Positions 12,259 through 24,331 of a stretch of 64,000 nucleotides of DNA are shown here, piece by piece. A model generated the notes under the pieces. The model searched no databases. It saw nothing but the letters and a program-made list of their open reading frames with translations, and had not been told where the DNA came from. Origin of the DNA: Prunus persica (taxonomy: Eukaryota > Streptophyta > Magnoliopsida > Rosales > Rosaceae); contig NC_034009.1 in the NCBI RefSeq assembly GCF_000346465.2, positions 31,383,635 through 31,447,634 on the forward strand, given 5' to 3'. The position numbers and the translations under genes were made by a program. Position 1 is the stretch's first letter, and the number at the start of each line of letters is the position of its first letter.

Positions 12259-15200
12259 ATGGATCAAAACCAGAGATCATCATCGTCCTCAGCATCAGCT
12301 TCCCGAGCTTACCAGTTCCACCCCGCTCGTGCTGCAATTGTCAATCTATTCGACCTCTACTTAGGAGTGCGTATCAGTTTTCCTTCCCTCTTTCCTTTTC
12401 GTTAAGTTTTTCTAATGCGATTTCATCTGAATTTTTTTTTTTCTTGGCAGAGAAGTAGTCGCCAAAAGCCTGAGGATTCAGTTCGAGAACCTCCGTAAGT
12501 ATTATATATCCATAGATAAATTTACGTATGTTAGCTATCAATTCATTCGAAAGCGTGTCTATCTATTAGCTGAAAGCTCTGTCTTTTGGGTTTTGGCTGC
12601 GCAATTAGTTTGAATTATATGAATTGAAATTAAATTGCTGTTCTTTTTTGTTTTTTTTTTCTCTCACATTGCACCAACTACCATCATGTAGTAGACATAA
12701 TGCTTTTGGGTGCTGAGTGTACAAACCTTACACTTGATTAGATAACAATCATACGGCTGTTTCGAAGTTGGAAATAAACCATTTGTTTGAACAAGTTTTT
12801 TGTTGTCGATTCTTCAGGAACAAGTCACAGAAGCGTGTAGTTGCTCTTAATAGGGAGCTTCCTCCTCGAAATGAGCAGTTCCTTCTAGATTTTGAGCAAC
12901 TGCAGAGCCAGTTTCCTGTAAGTTTCAGAATTTGATGCACCTTTAAGCATCATATGTCTCACCTTTTTGTTTAAAGCCGTTCCTCTGCCATATTCAACCA
13001 TTTCTGTGACCTTATTATCATTGTTTATTTCTTTAAGTTAGTTGGTCTGATGTTGTTCCATGTATTTCAGGACCAAGAACAACTGCGTGTTGTGACAGAG
13101 TCTGTTCTTATATCTCTAGTTGTGCAGTGTAGTAATCATGCGCCGCGGGCAGAATTTCTTCTTTTTGCTTTAAGGAGCTTGTGCACTATAGGTCACATTA
13201 ACTGGGATAGCTTTTTGCCCTCCCTTTTTTCTTCAGTCTCCACTGCAGAAATGTCCGTGGGTCAAGGGAGTCAAGCAATGCCTGCTGTTTCATCACAGTC
13301 CGGTATGCTTCAATCTTCAAATAACATTCTTCATTCGTCTAATTTTCAATCTTCAAATCCCGCCTCTCCATTACCTGCAGTACATGGTATTGGTTCCCCC
13401 AGCCAGTCTGCTATTGAGCCATCATCTTGTGTAACTATGTCACCAGTTAAATCATCTGATATGCCCTGCAATGGACAGCAGGCGACGGCAAGAGTCAATT
13501 CATCTATAAGAGATAATGCTATAAGCAGTCTACGTCAGCTGTGTTGCAAGATTATTTTAACTGGACTTGAATTTAATTTAAGACCAGTAACTCATGCTGA
13601 CATCTTTTCCCATATGCTGAATTGGCTGGTTAATTGGGATCAAAAACAACTGGGGGTTGATGAATCTGATGGTGTAAAATCCTGGAGACCTGGCAAGGCT
13701 CTAATTGAATGGCTACATAGCTGTTTAGATGTGATATGGCTTTTGGTTGATGAGGATAAATGCCGAGTGCCCTTCTATGAATTACTGCGCAGTGGCTTGC
13801 AATTTATGGAGAATATACCTGATGATGAAGCCTTATTTACTCTAATCTTGGAGATCCATAGGAGGCGAGATATGATGGCTATGCACATGAAAATGCTAGA
13901 TCAACACCTACACTGCCCTACATTTGGGACTCATAGGATTTTCTCACAGACAACTCCTAGTGTTTCAGGCGAAGCAGTAGCGAGCTTGCGGTATTCACCG
14001 ATTACATATCCAAGTGTTCTTGGAGAACCATTGCACGGAGAGGTGATGAGTTAATCTAAAAATTCATTATTTGTGCAGGGAATATGAGTATATACCATGT
14101 TTACAGAATAGTTTAGTATCATTGGATGATAAGATGATGATAATGTACTAGTAAATCTGTAAAAAGAGATAATAATCTTGACCAAGCATGATTTCTGTAT
14201 CTATGCTACTTATTTTGAGCTCATTTTTAGGGCACTCAAAAACTTCTATAATCTGGAATTGCTCTCCCCTTTGCTGGTGTAGGATCTTGCAACTTCAATC
14301 CCAAAAGGAAGTTTGGATTGGGAGAGAGCGTTGCGTTGTATAAGGCATGCTCTTTGCACTACTCCATCTCCTGACTGGTGGAAACGCGTGCTGCTTGTAG
14401 CCCCTTGCTATAGGTCTCCTTCTCAAGGGCCTACTCCTGGTGCTGTCTTCACTTCTGAAATGATTTGTGAGGGAACAATTGATAGGATTGTTGAGCTATT
14501 GAAATTGACAAATTCAGGTAATATTTCATTGTTAATTAGTAAGATTACCTGTTGATTAGCTTTGTTGTTCTTTTATGGAGTACTGTAGACCTTTTTGCTT
14601 AGGACATTTTATAGTACTATTCTATCAAAACTTATTTTTCAATCCTAGTTGTTTTAGAGCTATTCTACTTTTTTACTTTTTGGTTGTGGCTACCTGTATA
14701 ATGATTATTTTAGTCAGCTAATTACTTATATTTTGTTCCTTGCAGATATTAATTGCTGGCAAGAGTGGCTTGTCTTTTCAGATATATTCTTTTTTCTTAT
14801 AAAAAGTGGATGTGTTGATTTTGTTGATTTTGTGGACAAGCTAGTTTCACGCCTTACAGAGGGTGATCAACATATTCTTAGGACAAATCATGTCACTTGG
14901 CTTCTTGCTCAAATTATTCGGGTTGAGCTTGTGATGAGTGCTCTAAATGCAGATGCTAGAAAGGTTGTCTTAGGAAAGTAAAATTCACTGTCTTTCTACT
15001 GAAGTCACTTCATTTTGTCTTGCTTTTTGCCACTTTCTTTGTCTACCTAACATTAGAAATTTATAATTTATGTTTTCCAAAGTATTTATATTAGCTGCAC
15101 TAACTAAATATGGGCATTATTCTACATTGTTGCCGAAGAATGATATCTGTCATTTTCATTTGTTTCCTAAGTAATTATTTCATACTGCCTGATGACATCA

Positions 15201-16299
15201 TATTTATAATCTGAAGCTTTATTGCATGTAGGTGGAGACTACCCGAAAGATCCTATCGTTTCATAAAGAAGATAGAAGCTCAGATCCGAATAGTCCTCAG
15301 AGTATCCTGCTCGACTTCATAAGCAGTTGCCAGAATTTACGTATTTGGTCGTTGAACACGACAACTAGAGAATATCTAAATAACGAGCAGCTTCAGAAAG
15401 GAAAGCAAATAGATGAATGGTGGAGGCAAGCAAGCAAAGGCATATTCCAATTTAAAACTATTGCAAATTGACTATTGCTGGCAATAAAATCACAAATTAG
15501 TATTATAAAATGTCCTGTGTATACCATATTCTAATTCTGATACCTGTGGTAGAAAATTTAGTAAATTCTATCAAAGTGACATTTTCCTGGAAATCTTGTG
15601 AACATGCATCTGTTGGTTTCTATTTCAGGGGATCGAATGATGGATTATATGAATATGGATGACAGGTCAATTGGGATGTTTTGGGTTGTGTCTTACACCA
15701 TGGCGCAGCCAGCTTGTGAAACTGTGATCAATTGGTTATCAGCTGCTGGAGTTGCCGAGTCATTACCAGGAACAAACCTACAGTCCAATGAGAGGTTAAT
15801 GGTTATGCGGGAAGTAAGTCCATTGCCGATGTCATTGTTATCTGGCTTTTCAATAAACCTATGTTTGAAGCTGGCGTATCAAATGGAAGAATCTTTATTT
15901 TCTGGCCAGGTACTCTTTTTTTATTTCTTGCTTATTGCCATTTTCAGCTTGGGGTTAGGCCTTAATGATGTTTATTGATAATTGAAAACTTTTTTTTTGT
16001 TTTTTTGTTTTTTTGTTTTTTTTATTGATGTATGCATGCCATAGGATGGCCAGAGGCTGCAGGCTGTAAGAACATGGATTACATGCACATAGCATAATGA
16101 AGGGGACGGGGGAAAGGAAAAATAAAATAGTTGCCTATATTTTAGTATGCAGATAAAAGTAGTAGTGCTTAATTTAAGGAAAGAAAAGAAGTGACTTGAC
16201 TGGGTTCTTGAGGGCATGAAAGATTTCATGTTTGTATTGCCTAATGCGTCTTTCAAACATGTAAACTAGTCAAGGAAGAAAAACGAAGAATGGTTGACC

Positions 16300-16353
<54 letters not shown>

Positions 16354-19300
16354 CAGGCACACACATGAGATTTCTGTTTGATAATTTGAACTAGTTGCTA
16401 CTTCAAGCTATCCTTTCTGACTGTGAATCTGATAATATATGATGGCTTCTTAGTAGAAATTCTTTTTTCATATATCAGCTGACCTATTACTTACTCTTTT
16501 TGAACTGTCTTTTGTTTCGTATTCTTATATTTCAAATGCAGGTTGTACCTAGTATTGCAATGGCTGAAACATATACTAGGCTGCTACTCATTGCACCTCA
16601 TTCATTATTTCGTTCTCATTTCAGTGTAATTTTCTTTAACTCTAAGGTTTCCGTTCCTTCTCTGATTATTCTCGTTTCTCAGTTTTCTTGTAAAGAAGTA
16701 TTCATTTTAATAATGTATTCCCCCCAAGGGCACCTCACTTGAATTTTTAAAGATCAAAGGCTGACTGTAGGCTGCACTATGAGGGTAGCCCTTCCCATAT
16801 TTATAGGCCATCTCAACTTTGATGCTCGCAAAACTCCTTGAAACTTTACTAGTAGGCTTGTTGGCGCCTTAAAAAATTAGCATGATACTGAATAAAGCTG
16901 AAATCATATGAAAGATATAAAGCGAAAGTCCATGTTGATTATTTCCTTCTCTTGTGGGACTACACAGGGTCGGTCTTCCTGTATATCTTGGACTTTTGCT
17001 AGGTGTGGTTCTTCTTTACCATTGGGCATTGGCGTCTGTAACTATTTTGTTGATTTGACTATTACAGATAAATCTTTGCAGTCTTAACTTGTAGTTTGGA
17101 AACTTTTGTTTATACTTCTTTTTTTGCCCTTGTCACTGTAAGGCACCATTACTCAATGCTTGAAGTCTACTTTCCTTGTTTGTTTCTGAAATAATACTGT
17201 TGTAACCTTTTGCTTTTCATTAACTTATAATTTAACAATAATCTTTTTGATACCTCAGCATTTGGCACAAAGGAACCCGTCGGTATTGAGCAAGCCAGGC
17301 GTAACTCTTTTGGTGCTTGAAATTTTGAATTACCGTTTGCTTCCACTTTACAGGTGAGTATTTTTACTATCCATATTGTGAAATTACACTTCTGTCAAAT
17401 AATTATAATTTGCAATGTTTTGGCGTGACTCTCTTGGCTTCAGATGCTGTAAATATTAATGCTATATTTCTTTTATATGCAATATGATGCCACTTCAAGT
17501 TTAAATTTATAAGTTGTCATATCTTCCATATAGGTACCAAGGAAAAAGCAAAGCCTTGATGTATGACGTTACGAAAATCATTTCTGCTCTAAAATCGAAA
17601 CGTGGAGACCATCGTGTATTTAGATTGGCCGAGAACTTGTGCATGAATCTAATTCTGTCTTTGAGAGATTTTTTCTTCGTGAAAAGGGAAGGGAAGGTAT
17701 ATAGTGCTTTATCCAAACTGCAACCTGTTTTCTGTTGAACTTTCGTAACTGAACTATGATGTAATTATACGTGTTGTTACTCTTTGGCAGGGTCCAACTG
17801 AATTCACAGAAACTTTGAATCGAATAACTGTTGTCACTCTTGCTATCATCATTAAGACACGAGGAATTGCTGATGCTGATCATCTGCTTTATCTTCAAAC
17901 CATGTTAGAGCAGATATTAGCCACTAGTGAACACACATGGTCAGATGAAACACTACGCTTTTTCCCTCCTCTTCTTCGTGATTTCTTGATTCCTCGGATA
18001 GATAAAAGGGGTGTGGCAATTCAAGCATGGCAGCAGGTTCATTGTTGCTCTCCCAATTTTTTATTTTTTTTTCACTGTGTTTGTTTTGTTGATCTGCAAC
18101 TTTGTTTTTCTGCTGTCAAAACTCAGATGTCATTGCCAGAGAATGGAATCGTCCAACTTAGTGCTATTTGGTTTCATTATTGTATCCCCTATTCTGTTGT
18201 TTAAAATGTATCAAACTGAAATATTTTGTTTGATAAAGATGATTTTGTTATCTTACAGGGCTGAATAGAATTTTCTGTAGCTCTACTATTAACTTCTACC
18301 GTGAGACGTGGTTTTGGAACATAGAATATTAGGAATATTTCTTGGATATACATGTATGGATATACTTTTTCACAGTCCTGCCATCTTGAATAGAATTTAC
18401 AGTAATAATACTACCAACTTTACCATGAGTATGTCTACTAGACATGACATTACAGTATTTATTCTTTTGATGGTTGAAGATTTTGTAAATACTTTTCTTT
18501 TCTTGGATATACCTGTATGGATGTACTTTTTCATACTCCTGCCATCTTTAATAGAATTGGCAGTAGTAATACTACCAACATTTACCCATGGATACGTCGT
18601 CTAGAACATCACATTACAGTATTGTTCCTCTTTTTGTTTTTCATAATACTTGTGTCAAGACTGTAGCTAGAATCTATTAATGTGAATCCTGTGAGAACCC
18701 CAGTTTGAAAATTTGTGTCTAACTGAAAATTTGTAAGGATTTGAACAATTCAACTTGAAATTTGCAATCCTTCCAGAGCTGCTATCTCTTACATCTTGGT
18801 GATGAACCTAAGGATTATTTTGTGGTAAATATGAAGTATGGCCCCTCCCTATTTTCTGATTGTTTGATCATTCAATCATAATGTTGAAAGATCTACTCCT
18901 TTTTGCAGGCGGAAACCACTGTGATTAACCAATGCACCCAGCTTTTGTCACCATCAGCTGATCCTACTTATGCTATGACCTATCTCAGTCATAGTTTTCC
19001 ACAACACCGAAAATATCTATGTGCTGGTGCATGGATCCTGATGCAGGGGCACCCAGAAAACATTAACAGTGTAAATTTGGTAAGTTTCATGTATCATGAA
19101 TGACACTACGGTTAGTACACTGATCCATTGCTATAACCTCTAAGTCTTGGCAGGTTTCTATTTGTCTTTCCTAAGAAACTGTTGCTTCTTTCTATTCTCT
19201 TGTTCTATATTAATCTCTTCCATTATATGGCTTCAGGCACGTGTCTTGAGAGAGTTTTCCCCTGAGGAAGTGACGCATAATATTTATACAATGGTGGATG

Positions 19301-22300
19301 TTCTGCTTCATCACATTCAGTTGGAACTTCAGCACGGCCATTCTTTGCAGGTCTGTAAATTGTTTGTAGGTTTTCAATTCAAAATGCTATGTATTGCAAT
19401 GCATGTTCAGTCGTCTTTACGAGCATTACATTAAAATTTTATTTTTCAGGACCTCTTACTGAAAGCTTGTGCAAACCTAGCATTTTATATTTGGACCCAC
19501 GAGTTGCTCCCTTTGGATATTTTGCTTCTGGCACTTATTGATCGTGATGATGACCCCCATGCTTTGCGTATTGTGGTATGAGCTTTCAAATTTTTGTTGT
19601 TGTTGAATTTTTAATGAATAATCATTATTACATGTACATATACTATTTCAATCTTTGATCATTCAAATCTTTCTTTAGAGTATGATTAGCTCATTTTCTG
19701 TAATGGTTATTGTTGTATCGTTGAAACTATTTGTGCCTTAAAGTGATGAGGTGAATTCTTTATTCCAGCAACATTTCGTCTTGTTCTCTGTGTAGCGTGT
19801 TACTTCATCTTGATTTTGTGCTATTGCATGTCTTATGTTCAACTACTGATTGCAACCCATTATACGAATTTCTTATAATTAAAAGTTCACCTTGTATCAT
19901 GTCTGTTGTTGTGAGAAAGGAATAAATTGCATTTTTAATGGCAGAGATCTGCCGTTGCTTAAGCTTTGGCGGTGTTGTGTTTGATTGGATGTCTACTGTT
20001 TGCAGTATTGTGTTTCTTATTCTCTTGACAGCCTTGATTATTTTTTCTTGTCATGAGTTTATATACTGGGCTTGGTTATTATATTTCTCTTGTTGGTTTT
20101 CTTATTCCTGGGGACTTTGAATTGTAGCTTCCTATTGGTGTTATGTAATTTGTGTTCATGGGTTACTTACCCATTAAACACCTCTTATATATCAATCAAT
20201 GAAATTTAACTAGGATTGATGTGAGAATTCAATTTTTTGTATTAAAAAAACTAATCTTGAAATGTACAATGCTGCAATATATGTTCTTCTTGATGTGATA
20301 ATGGACTAAGATGTGCTGCAGATGAGTCTACTTGATAGGCAAGAACTTCAACAAAGAGTGAAACTATATTGTATGAATCGAGGTCCCCCTGAACACTGGA
20401 TTTACACTGGAGTCTTCAAGCGAGTTGAATTGCAAAAGGCCCTTGGGAATCATCTCTCTTGGAAGGACAGGTTGATATGTTAAATAATAACTTTTTCGGG
20501 ATGGATTATTACGGTTTTTATGCTGAGAGAAGAGAAGAGTTATAACATTTGGCTAAAAGTTAAACTTTGCAAATTGTTTATGCATATTCACTGACATGGT
20601 CTGTTATGTTATATAGGTATCCCACATTCTTTGATGATATTGCAGCACGTTTGCTTCCAGTCATTCCATTGATAGTTTATAGACTAATTGAAAATGATGC
20701 CAAGGATTCAGCTGAAAGAGTTCTGGCCATGTATTCCCAATTTCTTGCTTACCACCCTTTAAGATTTACATTTGTTCGTGATATACTTGCATATTTCTAT
20801 GGTCATCTTCCTGTAAAGCTGATTGTTCGAATTTTGAATGGACTTGATATCAACAAGGTAATGACTTTGCTCCCCTTTCTATTCTTTTGGTAACCAGTAC
20901 TGCTTTTTTCTCCAATTAGTTATTTAACTCCAAATTCGTTTCAGATCCCATTTTCTGAGTCATTCCCATCGCATGTTAATTCATCAAATTCTGCCATGTG
21001 TCCACCTCCGGATTACTTTGCAACACTCTTACTGGGATTAGTGAATAATGTCATACCTCCATTGCATAACAACTCAAAATCTGGATCAGTGAGTGATGCT
21101 CTAAATAATTCAATGCGTGCCCCACCTAACAAGACTCCAGCAACGTCTCAGTCTGGGCAAACAAATGTTTCTGATGGCCAAAAAGCATTTTATCAAATTC
21201 AGGATCCAGGCACATATACTCAACTGGTTCTTGAAACAGCAGTAATTGAATTACTCTCTCTTCCTGTATCTGCATCCCAGATTGTATCATCATTGGTTCA
21301 AATCGTCATCAATATACAACCAACATTAATTCAATCCAGCAATGGCTTGCATGGAGCTCCAAATGGTGTTGGCCAAGGCTCAGTTTTACCGACATCCCCT
21401 TCGGGTGGAAGCACAGATTCCTTAGGCACAAGCAGATCAACTGCTTCAGTATCAGGAATAAATGCATCTAACTTTGTTTCTCGAAGTGGTTACACATGCC
21501 AACAATTGTCTTGCTTATTGATCCAAGCCTGTGGTCTTCTACTGGCTCAGCTGCCTTCTGATTTTCATGTACAACTCTATATAGAGGCGTCACGTATAAT
21601 AAAAGAAACATGGTGGCTCACTGACGGCAAAAGGTCACTGGGGGAACTAGACTCTGCTGTTGGTTATGCTTTGTTGGATCCGACATGGGCTGCTCAAGAC
21701 AATACCTCAACAGCCATTGGTATGCTACAATATCCAATGGTTATTTACTGATATTTAAGCTTCCCTATCTGAGAATCTATAGTTAACTCTATGCTAATTT
21801 ACACATTCCTTAATGATATCTATACACATTACTGATTCCTGACCATAAACTCCTTTTCTTGTTGTGATTCCAGGTAATATTGTTGCCCTGCTTCATTCTT
21901 TTTTCAGTAACCTCCCACAGGAATGGCTAGAAGGGACCCATCTTATCATCAAACATCTCAGGCCAGTGACATCCGTTGCAATGTTGAGAATAGCATTCCG
22001 TATAATGAGTCCATTGCTCCCTAAACTTGCCAATGCACACACCCTCTTCAGTAAGGTATAGAAATTCACTCATTGGGAACTTTTAATAGAATCTTATCTC
22101 ATCTAAGGTTTCACTCATTTCCAATGTTGATTTGAATTTCATCCAAGGTAAAATGTACCAAACACCCCAATGTTGATTTTCTTTTTCTTTAATCAAATAT
22201 AATTGAAAGGGGAAAAGGAAAAATCCCAGTATTTTTCTTTTTTCGTTTGAATGTTATATATCATGGGCATGATGGTGCAAGGGTGCTTCACCTGTGGAGT

Positions 22301-22921
22301 GGTGTGATTGACTTGATTACTGTATCGTGCAATGCTGGTAATCATGCTTTTTGGGTACTCTTCGTGCATAATCTTTGTTGGGTGTCTTGGATGACCACTT
22401 TTCACAACTATTACAATTAACTAGTCTGCCATGTGGGGTTCAGATGATGATTAAAGTTTCAATCTTCCATGTTTAGTCATTTTCGTAATTTTTTTGCAGA
22501 CCCTCTCATTGATTTTAAGTATGATGGTGGATGTCTTCGGGAAGAATACGCAGCCACCGACTCCTGTTGAACCATTAGAAATAGCAGATCTTATTGACTT
22601 CTTGTAAGTGCTCTTCTGTGCTGTCCTTGAAACAAACAAATTCTCTGTATGTGGTTTGATCTATGATTTGTCTGGTGCCTTACTATAGCTAACTATGCAT
22701 AACCCGTTGTGTTTCTCAGCCATCACATAATCCATTACGAAGGGCAGGGAGGCCCTGTGCAGGCAAACAGCAAGCCCAGACCGGAGGTTTTAGCTCTCTG
22801 TGGAAGAGCTGCAGAAAGCCTACGTCCAGACATACAGCACCTCCTTTTCCACTTAAAACCTGACACGAATTCTTCCATTTATGCTGCTACTCATCCCAAG
22901 TTGGTCCAGAATGCATCATAA
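12259..22921 (+). CDS. MED23: Mediator of RNA polymerase II transcription subunit 23
   Basis: Twenty-one exons join in phase to 1605 residues, close to the usual plant MED23 length. Exon starts: 12259, 12451, 12818, 13071, 14283, 14746, 15232, 15629, 16542, 17259, 17534, 17791, 18909, 19237, 19450, 20322, 20617, 20945, 21874, 22500, 22720. Recognition rests on long family blocks such as YQFHPARAAIVNLFDLYLG, DRMMDYMNMDDRSIGMFWVV and YPTFFDDIAARLLPVIPLIV. MED23 is a helical-repeat scaffold of the Mediator tail that links activators to RNA polymerase II in the nucleus. There is a Ser-rich insert in exon 4 and another in exon 18 (near ~1220-1330), both probably disordered linkers. All introns are GT-AG except intron 7 (15440-15628), which starts with GC. 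Intron 8 holds a (TC)24 tract. Dynein light chain and caleosin are its Arabidopsis neighbours, and both are in this window. Confidence 0.95.
16303..16350 (+). repeat. (TC)24 microsatellite in MED23 intron 8
   Basis: An uninterrupted TC run about 190 bases upstream of the exon 9 acceptor. It is intronic and likely length-variable between individuals. Confidence 0.95.
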
Positions 22922-24331
22922 TTTTAGGGTTTTAGCATTTCTCTTAAGCGGGTGGACCTTCTTCCATTAACACTTTGAGATAATACAGAACAATAGAGAG
23001 TACTTTCTTCATCAAGTATGTAACGTCGTGTATAGGGTAAGATTATATATGTAACCAGCGACAGAAGTAGGAAGGCTTAGGTGGAATTATTTTTGTTAGA
23101 TTTTCTTTTCAATAGAAATCGAATGTCAAATTATTGTTTATTTACCAGAAAATTAACGATTCAGGATGGAAGGTTGGATATTCAAATATTTATTCTACAT
23201 ATTAAAATGGAGTGGTGAGCAAATTTGCTATCGTTTCACATGGGATGGGTCACGGATGATGCTGTTTAGCATCATTGGCAAAAATGTTGATGTCCTATGC
23301 TAAAGATTACACATCCACAAAAACTTCTCGCATTAAAACAAGAACAAATACAGAAGGAAGAATATTTAGACCTAGAAACTATTATAAAAACCAAAAAGCC
23401 AAAAAAACTTCCAAATTATTATATGATTTATTTTTATTTTAATAAAGTATTATTTTACCTATTTGTCTCTTTAAAATTTTCTTAAACAAAGGGGTATTTT
23501 GTATTATTTAAAAATTTAATCTATAGATATTCCTCCGTGTGCTAAATTGCCAATAATAGAAAGTGACAGCGTAGGTAGCGACAACTAGACCTAGACGTCA
23601 CGCCGATGCAAAATTTAAAGGCACTGATTGGTTAAATGATTTGACGAAATTGCACGTTATGTTCACAATCGCGGACCCGCCACGGTCCCACTCAACTTCA
23701 ACCGAAAATTGTCGTTGTAAACGTGACTGATGCTGAAACCAAACTTCTATCTTAAGTTGGAGAGAGATTTTTCTTACGCTTTCTTCTTATTTCCCAATTT
23801 CTTCTAATTTTTGGTGCCACTAAAATTAACCAACTCAACCCAGGCTCCGAGATAGGATTTTTTTCAGACCAAAAAGAGAAGAAAAAACGCTTCGGAAGAA
23901 AAGAAAAGGTTATAAATAAATAAAAAAGGAACAAAACAAGCCAAGAAACAGGTTTAATGATCACATCCAACAACCACACAAATCCTGGAAAGAACAGCCA
24001 CTCATCATAATCTCGTGTGCTCCTCTACCATGGTGACAATGATTTTACATTATCTGCCGTGTCTGCCATAATAATGCAACACAGGCTTACAATTTTATTA
24101 GTTTCCGGCAGGTATTATTTATTTTCACCACAACTGAATAGCGTAAAACTTATATATTACACAAAGGTGCTCAATGTAATAATTGGGGGGGAAATCCCTA
24201 CCCTACAACACTTGGGAAGAATCTTAGTTTAAGACTTCGAAATCAAGGTAGCAGTTATTTTGAAGAACAATATGCTTTACATATACTAAATTAATTTTGC
24301 AATAATCCCACCTCCAATTCAGCATTCTACA
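22922..24331. other. Convergent intergenic region, MED23 to JAZ3-like
   Basis: It contains the 3' flanks of two convergent genes. The sequence is AT-rich without recognisable coding or transposon ends. Weak ORFs lack domains. Confidence 0.6.

Noticed and set aside
12749..12940. 63-residue minus-strand ORF
   Set aside because: It overlaps MED23 exon 3 on the opposite strand and matches nothing.
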